A DNA stretch of 64,000 nucleotides from DATCDE01 sp038252405 (GCA_038252405.1 JBBSAJ010000002.1:1-64000), one strand, 5' to 3'; shown: positions 7,639 through 16,821, counted from the stretch's first letter. A program made the numbers and translations. The notes: generated by a model from the sequence alone, not told the origin.

Positions 7639-8436
7639 TCAGACGTCCTCCATGGTCAGCGCGGACTCGCCGACCTTGAGGAACCGCAGGTAGTCCTCGG
7701 TGATCTGCTCCGGGGTCCCCTGGCGCACCAGCTCGCCCTTGTGCATCCAGATCGCGTCGGTGCACAGCTCCTGGATGGTGCCGAGCGCATGGCTGACGAT
7801 CAGGATGGTGCGGGCCTGGTCGCACAGCTCGCGCATCTTGGCGAAGGACTTCTCCTTGAACGCCGCGTCGCCGGCGGACAGCGCCTCGTCGATGAGCAGG
7901 ATGTCCGGGTCCATGTGAACGGAGACAGCGAACGCCAGCCGCCCGTACATGCCGGAGGAGTAGGTGCGCATCGGCAGGTCGATGAAGTCACCGAGATCGG
8001 CGAACTCGGTGATCTCATCGTACTTCTGCTGGATCTCTTCCATGTCCAGGCCGGCCGCGAGGCAGCCCAGCATGATGTTCTCCCGGCCGGAGAGCATGGC
8101 GTTGAACCCGACGCCCAGCGCCAGCAGCGTGCTGACGCGGCCGTTGACCGTGATCCGCCCCTCGGTAGGCGGCAGGATCCCGGCGACGGCGCGCATCAGG
8201 GTGGACTTGCCGGCCCCGTTCGCACCGACGATGCCGAGCACGGTGCCGTTGTGGACGTCGAACGAGACGTCCTTCACGGCCTCGACGACGCGGACGCTCT
8301 TCTTGGAGCGCTCGCTGCGCTTGCCGAGCTTCAGCACGGCACCCTTGAGCGTCTGATTGGCCTCGTACGACGTGCGGTAGCGGATCCACAGATCCTCCAC
8401 CTTGACGGCGAGGTCAGAGTCGGACGGCAAAGTCAC
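7639..8436 (-). CDS. Polysaccharide/teichoic-acid-type ABC exporter, ATP-binding subunit (Wzt/TagH-like)
   Basis: This 265-residue ATPase has Walker A GANGAGKST (71-79), the signature YSSGMYGRL (from 159) and Walker B DILLIDEAL (178-186) followed by SAGD. The YSSGM form and the FNAMLSGREN segment are typical of ATPases that export O-antigen or teichoic acid. It lacks the long C-terminal carbohydrate-binding domain of chain-length-sensing Wzt proteins, so export may not depend on recognition of a modified chain end. It overlaps the permease gene by 23 bp. Its position within glycosyltransferase genes points to export of the glycan they build. Confidence 0.93.
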   Translation of the reverse strand: MTLPSDSDLAVKVEDLWIRYRTSYEANQTLKGAVLKLGKRSERSKKSVRVVEAVKDVSFDVHNGTVLGIVGANGAGKSTLMRAVAGILPPTEGRITVNGRVSTLLALGVGFNAMLSGRENIMLGCLAAGLDMEEIQQKYDEITEFADLGDFIDLPMRTYSSGMYGRLAFAVSVHMDPDILLIDEALSAGDAAFKEKSFAKMRELCDQARTILIVSHALGTIQELCTDAIWMHKGELVRQGTPEQITEDYLRFLKVGESALTMEDV

Positions 8437-9355
8437 GCTCCCGGGAGACGAAGAACCAGCCGCCGAACAGCAGCAGGAACGCGGCCCAGAGCATCGCGCC
8501 GGCCAACAGCGCCGGGGACGGGGAAACGCCCTCGACCCAGATGTCGTTCATCACGCCCAGCACGGGGCCTAGCGGGTTACCGTAGATCATGATCTTCCCT
8601 AGCGGCGGCCAGACCTTGTCGTACTTCTCCACCATGGCGGACACGGGGTACAGCACCGGGCTGAGGTAGAGCCAGATCCGCAGGACGTAGGACAGGAACT
8701 TGGTGGTGTCCCGGAAGTACACGGTCATCGTGGAGAAGATCATCGCCAGGCCGTAACCGGTGATCACGAGCAGCGCCACCAGGACCGGGTGCCAGAGCAG
8801 CGCCCAGGTGGGGCCTACCAGCCCCTTGCTGCCCTGCCCCGGCGGCACGTGCGGCAAGAAGACCAACCCGAGGCCGTACATCACCAGGTAGACCGGGATC
8901 GTGGGCCAGTAGTTCATCAGCGAGCTGATCACCGAGGAGAACGGCAGCAGCGCCCGGGGGAACGACTGGTTGAGGATCAGCTTGCCGCCGGCCGTGACCG
9001 AGGTGGCACCGACCGACATGCAGCTGGCGACCAGGGTCCAGGTGAACAGCCCGATCACGATGTGCAGGAAGGAGGACCACCCGGCCTGCTTCTTCGCCCC
9101 ACCGGAGATGACCTCGATGAGCAGGAAGTACACGAAGGCCAGCAGCAGCGGGTTGAGCACCAGCCAGACCGAGCCGATCGGGCTGTCGAAGTTCGCGGCC
9201 TTCTGGGTGGTCCGGGACAGCTCGTAGGCGAACCGGCGGCGGCGCCAGAACTCGCGCAGGTACGGGCGCACGGGGGGAAGTGACGCCCGGTGCGGCTCGA
9301 AGACCTGAATGCTGCTCTCGAACTCGGAGCGGCGAGCGCTCGCAGCAGTGGTCAC
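8414..9355 (-). CDS. Polysaccharide ABC exporter, permease subunit (Wzm/TagG-like, ABC2 type)
   Basis: This 313-residue integral membrane protein has about six hydrophobic segments after a basic cytoplasmic N-terminus (residues 1-65). Features include FDSPIGSVWLVLNPLLL, LNQSFPRALLPFSSV and FRDTTKFLSYVLRIWLYLSPVLYP, the last being characteristic of ABC-2 lipopolysaccharide and teichoic acid exporters. With the ATPase it should flip a lipid-linked glycan across the cytoplasmic membrane. The start codon overlaps the stop of the upstream glycosyltransferase (9352-9355), so the two are translationally coupled. Confidence 0.92.
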   Translation of the reverse strand: MTTAASARRSEFESSIQVFEPHRASLPPVRPYLREFWRRRRFAYELSRTTQKAANFDSPIGSVWLVLNPLLLAFVYFLLIEVISGGAKKQAGWSSFLHIVIGLFTWTLVASCMSVGATSVTAGGKLILNQSFPRALLPFSSVISSLMNYWPTIPVYLVMYGLGLVFLPHVPPGQGSKGLVGPTWALLWHPVLVALLVITGYGLAMIFSTMTVYFRDTTKFLSYVLRIWLYLSPVLYPVSAMVEKYDKVWPPLGKIMIYGNPLGPVLGVMNDIWVEGVSPSPALLAGAMLWAAFLLLFGGWFFVSRERDFAVRL

Positions 9356-10791
9356 GGGGTGCTACCTCTGGGGTCGTCGGCGGATGCGCCGCCCAGTGTC
9401 TCATCCTTCCGCCCCACACCCCGCACGCCGGCCTCTACGTCGACCGGAAGCGGGCCGAGCAGCTCCCGGTACAGGTCGAGCAGGACCTCGGCCTGCGCCG
9501 GCCAGGAGAACCGCCACCGCAGCTCGGGCTCGAGCAGCGGGGCCCGGTAGTGATCGAGGTCACCGAGCACGGTCCGCAGCGCGGCGGCGCACCCGTCGAC
9601 GTCCCCCGCGGGAAAGACCGCACCGATGCCGAGGCTGCGCACCAGCCGGTCCTGCACCTCGGTGTCGCTGGTGACGACGGGCAGCCCGGCCTGGACGTAC
9701 TCACAGAACTTGTTGGTCAGCGCCCAGTCGTGGTTGCCCGCGTGCAGCAACGGCACGATGCCGACGGTGGCCGAGCGGAAGTAGGCCACCACCTGGGACG
9801 GCTCGACGAAGCCGACCTCGTGGTAGCGGTCCGCGCAGCCCAGCTCCGCCGCCCTGGCGACCAGCTGCCGGGTGTAGTGGCTCGGCGCGCGCGAGACGAC
9901 CACCAGGTGCACCCCCGGCAGCTGCGCCAGCGCCTCGACCACGGTGTGCACGCCGCGGGCCTCGGCCAGGCCCCCGCCGTAGAGCACGATCGGCGCGTCG
10001 TCCGGGACGCCTGCGGTGGCCCGCACGGTCGGCGTCCCGGGATGTTCCGGGTCGATGATCGGCGCGTTGAGGACGAGCACCGGACGGCGGGGCAGCCGGA
10101 AGGTCCGCTGCAGCTCGTCGGCGATCGGGTCCGAGACCGTGATCACCCGGTCCGCCTCGGGCAGGAACTCCTTCTCGTGCGCCACGTAGGCGGCGGTCAC
10201 CCGAGCCGGCGGGTTGGGCAGCCCGGGCAGGTACTCCCGCGCGTCGTACACCAGATGCACCGTGCGGCCCTGCGCCCGGGCTCGCCGCACGTAGCGCACG
10301 GCCACGCCGAGCAGGAAGACATCATGCGGGTGCACCACGTCCGGGGAGAGCTCGTCGAGCAGCGGGCCGAAGACCTCCTCGTAGGCGACCAGCTCGGGGA
10401 GCACCTGCTCCCACCGGGCCAGCCACGGGTGGCGCAGGTACAGCTCGAGCTGCCGGTCCCGGCTCAGCCGTCCGGTCGCGGCGACCGCCTTCGGCAGCGC
10501 GCCCTGCCGCCAGGCCCGCTCGGCCCGCCGGCGGACCTTGGCCGCCCCGCGACGCAGCTGACCACCGGTCACCGCCCGCGCCCGGTCGGCCGCCGGGCCC
10601 CTGCGGGCGGCCCGGCGGACCACCCGGACGCCGTCCACCTCGACCTCGTCGTCGACGGCGGCCAGGCCGACCCCCACCACGTCGACACCGGCCGCCGCGA
10701 AGGTCCGCAGGTACTTGCGGGCGCGGGCATCGACCTCGATGTCGTTGCCCACGAGCACGGCGACCCGCGGCCGCCTGCCTGGATCGGTCAT
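9352..10791 (-). CDS. Family 4-type glycosyltransferase (long form)
   Basis: This 479-residue GT-B enzyme opens with VAVLVGNDIEVDARARKY, then has an inserted basic helical region, DVVHPHDVFLLG, YDAREYLPG, and VSDPIADELQ at the end of the first domain. The second domain has VLYGGGLAEARGVHTVVEAL and LTNKFCEYVQAGLPVVTSDTE, the E-x7-E region. The layout closely parallels the gene at 12929-14467, so the two are likely paralogues acting in the same glycan. The long insert and the VYDAREYLPGL motif suggest action on a large or lipid-linked acceptor. The last 25 residues are a low-complexity tail. Confidence 0.85.
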   Translation of the reverse strand: MTDPGRRPRVAVLVGNDIEVDARARKYLRTFAAAGVDVVGVGLAAVDDEVEVDGVRVVRRAARRGPAADRARAVTGGQLRRGAAKVRRRAERAWRQGALPKAVAATGRLSRDRQLELYLRHPWLARWEQVLPELVAYEEVFGPLLDELSPDVVHPHDVFLLGVAVRYVRRARAQGRTVHLVYDAREYLPGLPNPPARVTAAYVAHEKEFLPEADRVITVSDPIADELQRTFRLPRRPVLVLNAPIIDPEHPGTPTVRATAGVPDDAPIVLYGGGLAEARGVHTVVEALAQLPGVHLVVVSRAPSHYTRQLVARAAELGCADRYHEVGFVEPSQVVAYFRSATVGIVPLLHAGNHDWALTNKFCEYVQAGLPVVTSDTEVQDRLVRSLGIGAVFPAGDVDGCAAALRTVLGDLDHYRAPLLEPELRWRFSWPAQAEVLLDLYRELLGPLPVDVEAGVRGVGRKDETLGGASADDPRGSTP

Positions 10792-12932
10792 GCCGGGGTT
10801 CCTTCCGGTCGGGTCGAGTCGCTCAACCAGCGGGCCAGGGTCTGCGCGGCCAGCCGCCCGTCATGGAACCGGGCCACGAACTCCGGGCCCCGCGCGGCCT
10901 GCTCCCTGGCGGCGTCCCGGTCCTCGAGCAGCCGCTCGACCACCTCGACGAGAGTCTGCGGGGTGGCCTCCACGATCGGCAGCTGGACCGGCAGCCAGGC
11001 CCGGATGCGGTCGCCCACGTAGCTGACCACCACCCGGCCGGCGGCCATCGCCTGCGCCGCCTGGACGCCGTACAGCCCCAGCGAGAACTGGTCGAAGACG
11101 ATGTCCGCGTCGCGGACCAGCGCCGGCATGTCCTCGACGGCCACGTTCTCGGCGCGCCGGTACTCGACCAGGCCGCGCTCGGCCAGTCGCTGCGCGATCG
11201 GCTCGAAGACCGCGCTGCCCTTGAGCTCGGGGTTGGACGGCACGTGCAGCAGCACCGGGGTGGCCCGCTCCAGCACGGGCGGTCCCGGGGCCCACTCCGC
11301 CAGGTCGACGACGACCGGAAGCCACTGAGCGTCTGGGACGTAGTCCAGCAGGTCCGGCGTGCTGACGAAGCGCGGCCCGTCGAAGTCCTCGAGCTGGCGC
11401 ATGATCCGGTCACAGGTCTGCTGCAGGCGTACTCCAAGGTCCCCGTCCTGGTCCCGGAACGGCGACGTCGGCTCGAGCTGCCGGTGCAGCCGCGGGCTGC
11501 GCACCTCGGAGCCGTGGAACGCAACCGCCGCCGAGATCCCGGCCTGGCGCAGCGCCGCCAGGTCACCGCCGAGCTCGCCCCCGCCGAGCGCACCGAACAC
11601 GCCGAGACCGGACTCCATGAGCACGTGGCTGAACCGCCGGCGCACGTCCCGGCGGTGGGCCAGGGACCACGACCGGGACCCCCAGGAATCCGGGGCGACC
11701 CGCACGTCCGTGGGGAAGCTGAAGGCGGAGATCCGGTCGAGGGTGCAGACCTCGGTGCGCACGTCCGGGTGGTACCGGTCGAGGGCCCGCGCCCACGCGT
11801 AGCCCTGTCCCGCGCTGTTCGTGGGGCCGACCCACACCGAGGTGACGCCGGCGTCGGCCGCGGAGAGCGGGCCGAGCAGCCCCCGGTAGGCCGCCCGAAG
11901 GAGGGCGGTCTGCTCCGGCCGGGACAGCAACGAGCGGACCACCGGGCCGGACAGCCGGGCCCGGTAGACGTCGATGTCGGCGAGCACCCGGCGCACCGAC
12001 TCGGCGAGCGCGGCCGGGTCGCCCGCCGCGAACGGCACGCCCAGACCGAGCTCGGCCAGCCAGGGCACCGCGGCGCGGCCCTGGCCGGCCACGACCGGCA
12101 ACCCGGCACCAACCATGGCCGACAGGGCGGTGGGCAGCGTGAGGTCGTGGTCCTGGGGCTCGACCAACAGCAGCACGGCCAGGCTGGCTGCGGCCACCTG
12201 GGCGGTTCGCCGTTCGTCCGAGTCGGCCACCTGGAGCCGGTCAGCGACCCCGTGCTGGCCGGCCCGCTCGAGCAGGCCGGTGAGGTCGGCCGCGCCGTCG
12301 TCGAGCAGGGTCAGCCGGGCGTCGGGGAGGAACGTGAGCGCATCGACCAGCGTCTCGAGCCCGCTGGTCCCGCCACCGACCGGGCAGACCAGCAGCGGGC
12401 CGGCCGCTCCCGCCGGCCCCCGGGCCGGCGGCGGGACTGGCGACGAGGCGGCCAGGACGACGTCCACGGCATGCTCGCGCCGCAGCGCGCGCAGCGCCGC
12501 GGCACGGCGGCCGGGCGGCACACCGTCGGGTCGCTCGACCAGGACCAGCTGGACGGCGCGGCCCTTCGCCCCGGCTCGCGCGACGGTGGCCGCGGCCACC
12601 GGCAGGGCGACCAGGTCGTGGACCTGGACGACGTCCGGCGCCAGCGCGTCCAGCCGTCCGCCGTAGCCGGCCTCGAGCCCCGCCACCGCCCGGCGCACGG
12701 CCCGGCTCGGGCGCAGCCGGTGGCTGCGGCCGGGAGGAGTGGTCGGCACGGGGGTTCGCAGCACCCGCACCCCGGCGACCTCGACGTCGACCGCTGCCCC
12801 GGCGCCCAGCGCCGTGACCTGCAGCCCGGCCGCCGCGAGCGACTGGGCGTGCTCGAGCACCAGCCGGTCGGACAGCACGTCGCCGGCGGCGAGCAGGACG
12901 ACGTGCGGGGCCGGGCCGAGGTCGTCACTCAT
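10788..12932 (-). CDS. Two-module glycosyltransferase-like fusion protein
   Basis: This 714-residue protein joins two GT-B-like halves. Residues 1-355 resemble a worn-down copy of the neighbouring long glycosyltransferases: the start PHVVLLAAGDVLSDRLV, the APDVVQVHDLVALP segment and the ending YRARLSGPVVRSLLSRPEQ...YRGLLG match their order. However, the donor-site region (LPTALSAMVGAGLPVVA) has lost the usual glutamate. Residues 363-714 match the stand-alone 392-residue paralogue at 5364-6542: VGPTNSAGQGYAW, FHGSEVR (472-478), FVSTPDLLDYVPDAQWLPVVVD and AAQAMAAGR. The protein may pair a scaffolding or acceptor-binding half with an active half. ATGA overlaps occur at both ends. Confidence 0.75.
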   Translation of the reverse strand: MSDDLGPAPHVVLLAAGDVLSDRLVLEHAQSLAAAGLQVTALGAGAAVDVEVAGVRVLRTPVPTTPPGRSHRLRPSRAVRRAVAGLEAGYGGRLDALAPDVVQVHDLVALPVAAATVARAGAKGRAVQLVLVERPDGVPPGRRAAALRALRREHAVDVVLAASSPVPPPARGPAGAAGPLLVCPVGGGTSGLETLVDALTFLPDARLTLLDDGAADLTGLLERAGQHGVADRLQVADSDERRTAQVAAASLAVLLLVEPQDHDLTLPTALSAMVGAGLPVVAGQGRAAVPWLAELGLGVPFAAGDPAALAESVRRVLADIDVYRARLSGPVVRSLLSRPEQTALLRAAYRGLLGPLSAADAGVTSVWVGPTNSAGQGYAWARALDRYHPDVRTEVCTLDRISAFSFPTDVRVAPDSWGSRSWSLAHRRDVRRRFSHVLMESGLGVFGALGGGELGGDLAALRQAGISAAVAFHGSEVRSPRLHRQLEPTSPFRDQDGDLGVRLQQTCDRIMRQLEDFDGPRFVSTPDLLDYVPDAQWLPVVVDLAEWAPGPPVLERATPVLLHVPSNPELKGSAVFEPIAQRLAERGLVEYRRAENVAVEDMPALVRDADIVFDQFSLGLYGVQAAQAMAAGRVVVSYVGDRIRAWLPVQLPIVEATPQTLVEVVERLLEDRDAAREQAARGPEFVARFHDGRLAAQTLARWLSDSTRPEGTPA

Positions 12933-14467
12933 CGAGGGCGAGCGGCCAGCTCACGGCCCAGCAGCCGGCCATACACCGCCCGCAGGGTCTCCTCCTGTCG
13001 CTCCCAGGAGAACCGGCGCAGCACCTCGGGGTCGGCGGTCAGCGCCTTGCGGTAGCGGTCGAGGTCGGCCAGCACCGTGCCCACCGCTGCCGCCAGCGAG
13101 GCCGGGTCCCCCGCGGTGTAGACCTCGCCGACACCGAGCTGGTGGATGAGCTCGGCCATCGCCTTGACGTCGCTCACCACCATGGGCAGCTCGGCGTGCA
13201 GGTAGTCGAACAGCTTGTTCGGCAGCGCCATCTCGTGGTTGGGCACGTGGTTGAGCCCGTGCACCCCGATCGTCCCGGTCGACAGGTAGTCGATGATCTG
13301 CTCCCCCGGCACGTACGGCGCGAAGCGCAGCCGCCCGGCCATGCCCGCCGCCTCCGCAGTCTCGACGAGGGTGCGGATGTACCGGTTGTCCATGGGCGCG
13401 TTGGTGACGATCACCACGTGGACGTCGGACGGCAGGTGGGCCAGGGACTGCACCAGCGTGGTGACCCCTCGGTCCGGGTCGATGTTGCCGCTGTAGACCA
13501 GCAGCGGGACGTCGTCCGGCACACCGGCGGCGGCCCGGACCGACGGACGGGGACGGTCCGCGGGCCGGACGCTTGAGGCCGTGTTGAGCACCACGACCGG
13601 CCGTTCGGCCAGCCCAGTGCGCTGCTGGATCGCGTCGGCGATCGGCTCGCTGACGGTGAGCACGGTGTCGGCTCGGCCGATGTACTCCTGCTCGTGGTCG
13701 GCCATCCCGGCGATCCGGTCGGCGTGATAGCGCGACATCCCGGGGACGAACTCGTGCGCGTCGTACAGCCACTTGATGTCGCGCCCGCGCAGCCGCGCCC
13801 GGTCGACCGCGTTCGACGCGATCCCGATCATGTTCACGTCGTTGGCGTGGATCAGGTCAGGGTCCAGCTCGTCGAGGACCGGCCCGAAGGCGATCTCCAG
13901 GTCGAGGTACTCCGGCAGCAGCCGGCGCCAGTTCCCCATCGGCCGCTGGGCGTACCAGCGGGCGGCCCGTTGGTCGTTTCGTGGGAAGCGCCGTCCGGTG
14001 TAGAACCGGCCCACCTTGGTACGCACGACGACCACCTTGCGGCGCACCCGGTTGCTGTTCTTCACCGCCTTGCGGCGGGCGCGCGACCAGGTGGACGCGG
14101 CCGCCCGCGGCGAGACCGGCAGGCTGATCTGCCGACCCGCCTCGACCATGAGGTCGAGGTCGGCGATGCGCCGCCGGCGGGCCTCCGCCCTGGCGGCCAG
14201 CAGCGTCCCGTAGCCGAACGGGAAGAGCACCCGGCGGCGCAGCCGGCGCAGGTCGTTCGCCCGGTCCTTCATCAGGTACTCGGCCGGCACGTTGACGACG
14301 TGGACCGGGCCCATCTCCTCCTCGAACTGCCGCTCACCCGCAGTCAGGGCCACCACGGTCACCCGCAGCCCGAACGAGGTGGCGGACAGCGCCGTCTTGC
14401 GCACCCTGGCGTCGTGCTGCACGGGGTTGCCGACGATCAGCACGAGGTGCGGCGCCACGTCGCTCAC
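12929..14467 (-). CDS. Family 4-type glycosyltransferase (long form)
   Basis: This 512-residue GT-B enzyme begins HLVLIVGNPVQHDARVRKTA. A long, strongly basic insert at about residues 75-185 (repeated RRR, KAVKNSNRVRRK) probably binds the membrane surface. Then come DLIHANDVNMIG, YDAHEFVPGMSR and VSEPIADAIQ. The second domain has LVYSGNIDPDRGVTTLVQSL and LPNKLFDYLHAELPMVVSD, the donor-binding region. The start is GTG at 14465-14467, overlapping the previous stop as GTGA. It is paralogous to the gene at 9352-10791 and to the N-terminal half of the fusion, suggesting local duplication. Confidence 0.85.
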   Translation of the reverse strand: MSDVAPHLVLIVGNPVQHDARVRKTALSATSFGLRVTVVALTAGERQFEEEMGPVHVVNVPAEYLMKDRANDLRRLRRRVLFPFGYGTLLAARAEARRRRIADLDLMVEAGRQISLPVSPRAAASTWSRARRKAVKNSNRVRRKVVVVRTKVGRFYTGRRFPRNDQRAARWYAQRPMGNWRRLLPEYLDLEIAFGPVLDELDPDLIHANDVNMIGIASNAVDRARLRGRDIKWLYDAHEFVPGMSRYHADRIAGMADHEQEYIGRADTVLTVSEPIADAIQQRTGLAERPVVVLNTASSVRPADRPRPSVRAAAGVPDDVPLLVYSGNIDPDRGVTTLVQSLAHLPSDVHVVIVTNAPMDNRYIRTLVETAEAAGMAGRLRFAPYVPGEQIIDYLSTGTIGVHGLNHVPNHEMALPNKLFDYLHAELPMVVSDVKAMAELIHQLGVGEVYTAGDPASLAAAVGTVLADLDRYRKALTADPEVLRRFSWERQEETLRAVYGRLLGRELAARPR

Positions 14468-15633
14468 GCGCCCACTCCTTCGGCCAGCCGGGTGTACACG
14501 CCGACGAGAGCGGCGCCGTCACGGGTCCAGGACAAGTCGTCAGCGGCCGCACCGACCGCCGCGAGCAGCTCAGGGTAGCGGCGAACCGCCTCGCGGACGG
14601 CGCCGGCCAACGACTGGGCGTCACCCGGCCGGTACAGCGTCCCGATGCCGTACTGCCGCACCACCCGGGCCACCTGCTCGATGTCCGCGGCCACGACCGG
14701 GACACCGGCCCGGATCGCGTGGAACAGCTTGTTCGGCTGAGCCAGCCGGTGGTTGTCCCCCCGGTCCGCGAGGGTCACCAGGGCCAGGCCCGCGGTCCGC
14801 AGCAGCCGGTCCACCTCTGCGACGCTGACCGCCGGCAGCACCTGGGTGGTCCCGGCGTCGAGCTGCGCCCGGTAGGTGTCATCGGCGGGACCGACCAGGG
14901 TGATCTGCAGCGGTCCCAGCTCCGCGGCGGCCTTGACGAGCGTCTCCAGGTCGCGCAGCGGGGCGATCCGGCCGGCGTAGACCGCTCCGCTTGGGCTCTG
15001 GGGAAGCGCCGGCGTGCGCAGGGCCGGGTCAGTCGGCGGGAAGGTGTTGCGCACCACAGTGACGTGCCGCCACCCGTGCAGGTGCTCCAGCTGGTCGGCG
15101 ATGCCCTGGCCGACCGTGATGACGGCCGCCGCGGTCGAGCCCAGCCGAGCCTCCTCGGCCCGTTCCCGGCGGCGGACCAGCGGGGTCGGGCGGCCGGACG
15201 CCGGGCGCCCGTACCAGTACTCGTGGGTGTCGTACACCAGCGGGACGCCGTGCTGGCCGGCCAGCTCGGCGCCCAGCGGCAGTGCCGTGAAGTCGTGCGC
15301 GTGGACGACGTCGAACTCCCGCGCAGCCGCGTCGGCCCTGGCGCGCTGCACCCAGGCCCGGTGCGCGGACGCGACGTGGGTGGGCATCAGCACCCAGCGG
15401 GCCGCCCGAGCCGGGGCCGGCAGCGGCCGGGAGGTGCGGTCCCCCGCGGCCCGCTTGAGCGCGGAGGAGCCGCCGGCGCTGGAGACGGTGATGCCCGGTG
15501 CCGGCTGGAACTCCGCCGGGACGTGCCGCCCGACGATGTGCACCGAGTGCCCGGCGGCCACCAGCGTCTCGGCCTCTCGTAGGACCCGGTTGTCGGTGGC
15601 GACATCGGTCCAGACCAGCATGAGCACGCGCAT
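14464..15633 (-). CDS. Family 4 glycosyltransferase
   Basis: This 389-residue GT-B enzyme has DVATDNRVLREAETLVAAGH at its start, FDVVHAHDFTALPLG, YDTHEYWYGR, VITVGQGIADQL, and in the second domain AVYAGRIAPLRDLETLVKA and QPNKLFHAIRAGVPVVAAD. Standard GT4 length and order support an active transferase. It lies one base after the stop of the GT2 gene, and its own stop overlaps the next gene's GTG, so it is part of the coupled operon. The acceptor and sugar are not predictable. Confidence 0.88.
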   Translation of the reverse strand: MRVLMLVWTDVATDNRVLREAETLVAAGHSVHIVGRHVPAEFQPAPGITVSSAGGSSALKRAAGDRTSRPLPAPARAARWVLMPTHVASAHRAWVQRARADAAAREFDVVHAHDFTALPLGAELAGQHGVPLVYDTHEYWYGRPASGRPTPLVRRRERAEEARLGSTAAAVITVGQGIADQLEHLHGWRHVTVVRNTFPPTDPALRTPALPQSPSGAVYAGRIAPLRDLETLVKAAAELGPLQITLVGPADDTYRAQLDAGTTQVLPAVSVAEVDRLLRTAGLALVTLADRGDNHRLAQPNKLFHAIRAGVPVVAADIEQVARVVRQYGIGTLYRPGDAQSLAGAVREAVRRYPELLAAVGAAADDLSWTRDGAALVGVYTRLAEGVGA

Positions 15634-15634
15634 G

Positions 15635-16669
15635 TCAGGCGGCGGTGTCCACCGGCTCGCCGGATGGCACCTCGGCGAGGGTGCGGGGGCTGGTGAGGAA
15701 GCCGGCCCCCCAGGACAGGTGCATCGTCGGGTAGACCAGCAGCAGACCGGCCCGAGCGGCCGGCGGCAGCCCGGTCCCGGTCCAGGCGGTGGCCACGACG
15801 ACCAGCCCGAGGTACCCCGCGGGCACCAGCAGCGCCGGCGGCCAGAACGGCGCCACGACCGCGGCCGCCGTGAGCCCGGCCAGCAGGGTGGGCGGTGCCA
15901 GGTAGCGCAGGGTGGCGGTGCCCTGGTTGCGGCGCATCACGGTGCGCCGCCACCGGCCGTAGTCGAAGTACTGCCGGGCCAGGTCGCCGAGCGTGGGTCG
16001 GGGCCGGTAGGACACCCGCAGCCGTGGGGTGAACCAGACCACGCCGCCGCTGCGGCGGATCCGCAGGTTGAGGTCCCAGTCCTGGGCCCGCAGGTACGAC
16101 TCGTCGTACCCGCCCACCCGCTCGAGCGCCTCCCGCCGGAACACCCCGAGGTAGACCGTGTCGGCGGGACCGGCCTCGCCACCGGTGTGGAACCGGGAGC
16201 TGCCCACGCCGAACGTCGAGGTCATCGCCTTGGCGACCGCCTGTTCGAACGGGGTCACCCCCTCCGCCGCCATGATGCCGCCCACGTTGTCGGCCCGGGT
16301 CTCCTGCAGCACCTCCACGGCGGTGCGCACGTAGTCGGTCGGGAACAGTGCGTGCCCGTCCACCCGGACGACGATCCGGTGCCGCGCGGCACCGATCGCT
16401 GAGTTCAGCGCGGCCGGGGTCGTCCCGCTGGGGTTGGGCACCGTGCGGACCCGCCCGCCGTGCTCGGCCACCAGCTGCGCAGCGATCTCGTCGGTCCGGT
16501 CCCGGGACGGGCCCAGCGCCATGACCAGCTCGAGCTCGCCGGGGTAGTCCTGGGCCAGCACCTGGCTGACGGCGTCGCGCAGGTGCCGCTCCTCGTCCAG
16601 CACCGGCATGACGACGGACACCGGGGGCCACGCGGCGTCCGAAGCGGCCGCATCCGGCGAGGTCGTCAT
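15635..16669 (-). CDS. Family 2 glycosyltransferase with C-terminal membrane segments (ExoA-like)
   Basis: This 344-residue protein is first in the glycan operon. The GT-A domain has VSVVMPVLDEERHLRDAV (17-34), the nucleotide/metal region RVDGHALFP near 106-114, GGEAGPADTVYLG and AQDWDLNLRIRRSGG, the family acid/base and acceptor region. After residue 250 hydrophobic stretches suggest two or three membrane helices. The layout matches ExoA-type enzymes that extend lipid-linked oligosaccharides. There is no ribosome site before the ATG, but a TACCGT box lies eight bases upstream, so translation may be leaderless. Confidence 0.88.
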   Translation of the reverse strand: MTTSPDAAASDAAWPPVSVVMPVLDEERHLRDAVSQVLAQDYPGELELVMALGPSRDRTDEIAAQLVAEHGGRVRTVPNPSGTTPAALNSAIGAARHRIVVRVDGHALFPTDYVRTAVEVLQETRADNVGGIMAAEGVTPFEQAVAKAMTSTFGVGSSRFHTGGEAGPADTVYLGVFRREALERVGGYDESYLRAQDWDLNLRIRRSGGVVWFTPRLRVSYRPRPTLGDLARQYFDYGRWRRTVMRRNQGTATLRYLAPPTLLAGLTAAAVVAPFWPPALLVPAGYLGLVVVATAWTGTGLPPAARAGLLLVYPTMHLSWGAGFLTSPRTLAEVPSGEPVDTAA

Positions 16670-16677
16670 GGGGTTCT

Positions 16678-16683
16678 ACGGTA
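16678..16683 (-). promoter_or_regulatory. Candidate -10 box (TACCGT) of the glycan operon
   Basis: TACCGT on the minus strand ends eight bases before the GT2 ATG, with no Shine-Dalgarno between. It has the same hexamer and the same spacing as the box before the UDP-sugar epimerase at 1495-1500, which hints at shared promoter use by the two parts of the glycan locus. Confidence 0.5.
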
Positions 16684-16821
16684 ACCGACCGGACCCGTGC
16701 GGCTGTGACACGAGACACGCTGCGGGCCGGCACGAAACCGGGGGAGGCCGTCGAGCGTCGTACCCTCGATGAGCCGGCCGGAGTCCGCGGCTGGCCCGAC
16801 AGCCTCCGGAGGAACCGACCC

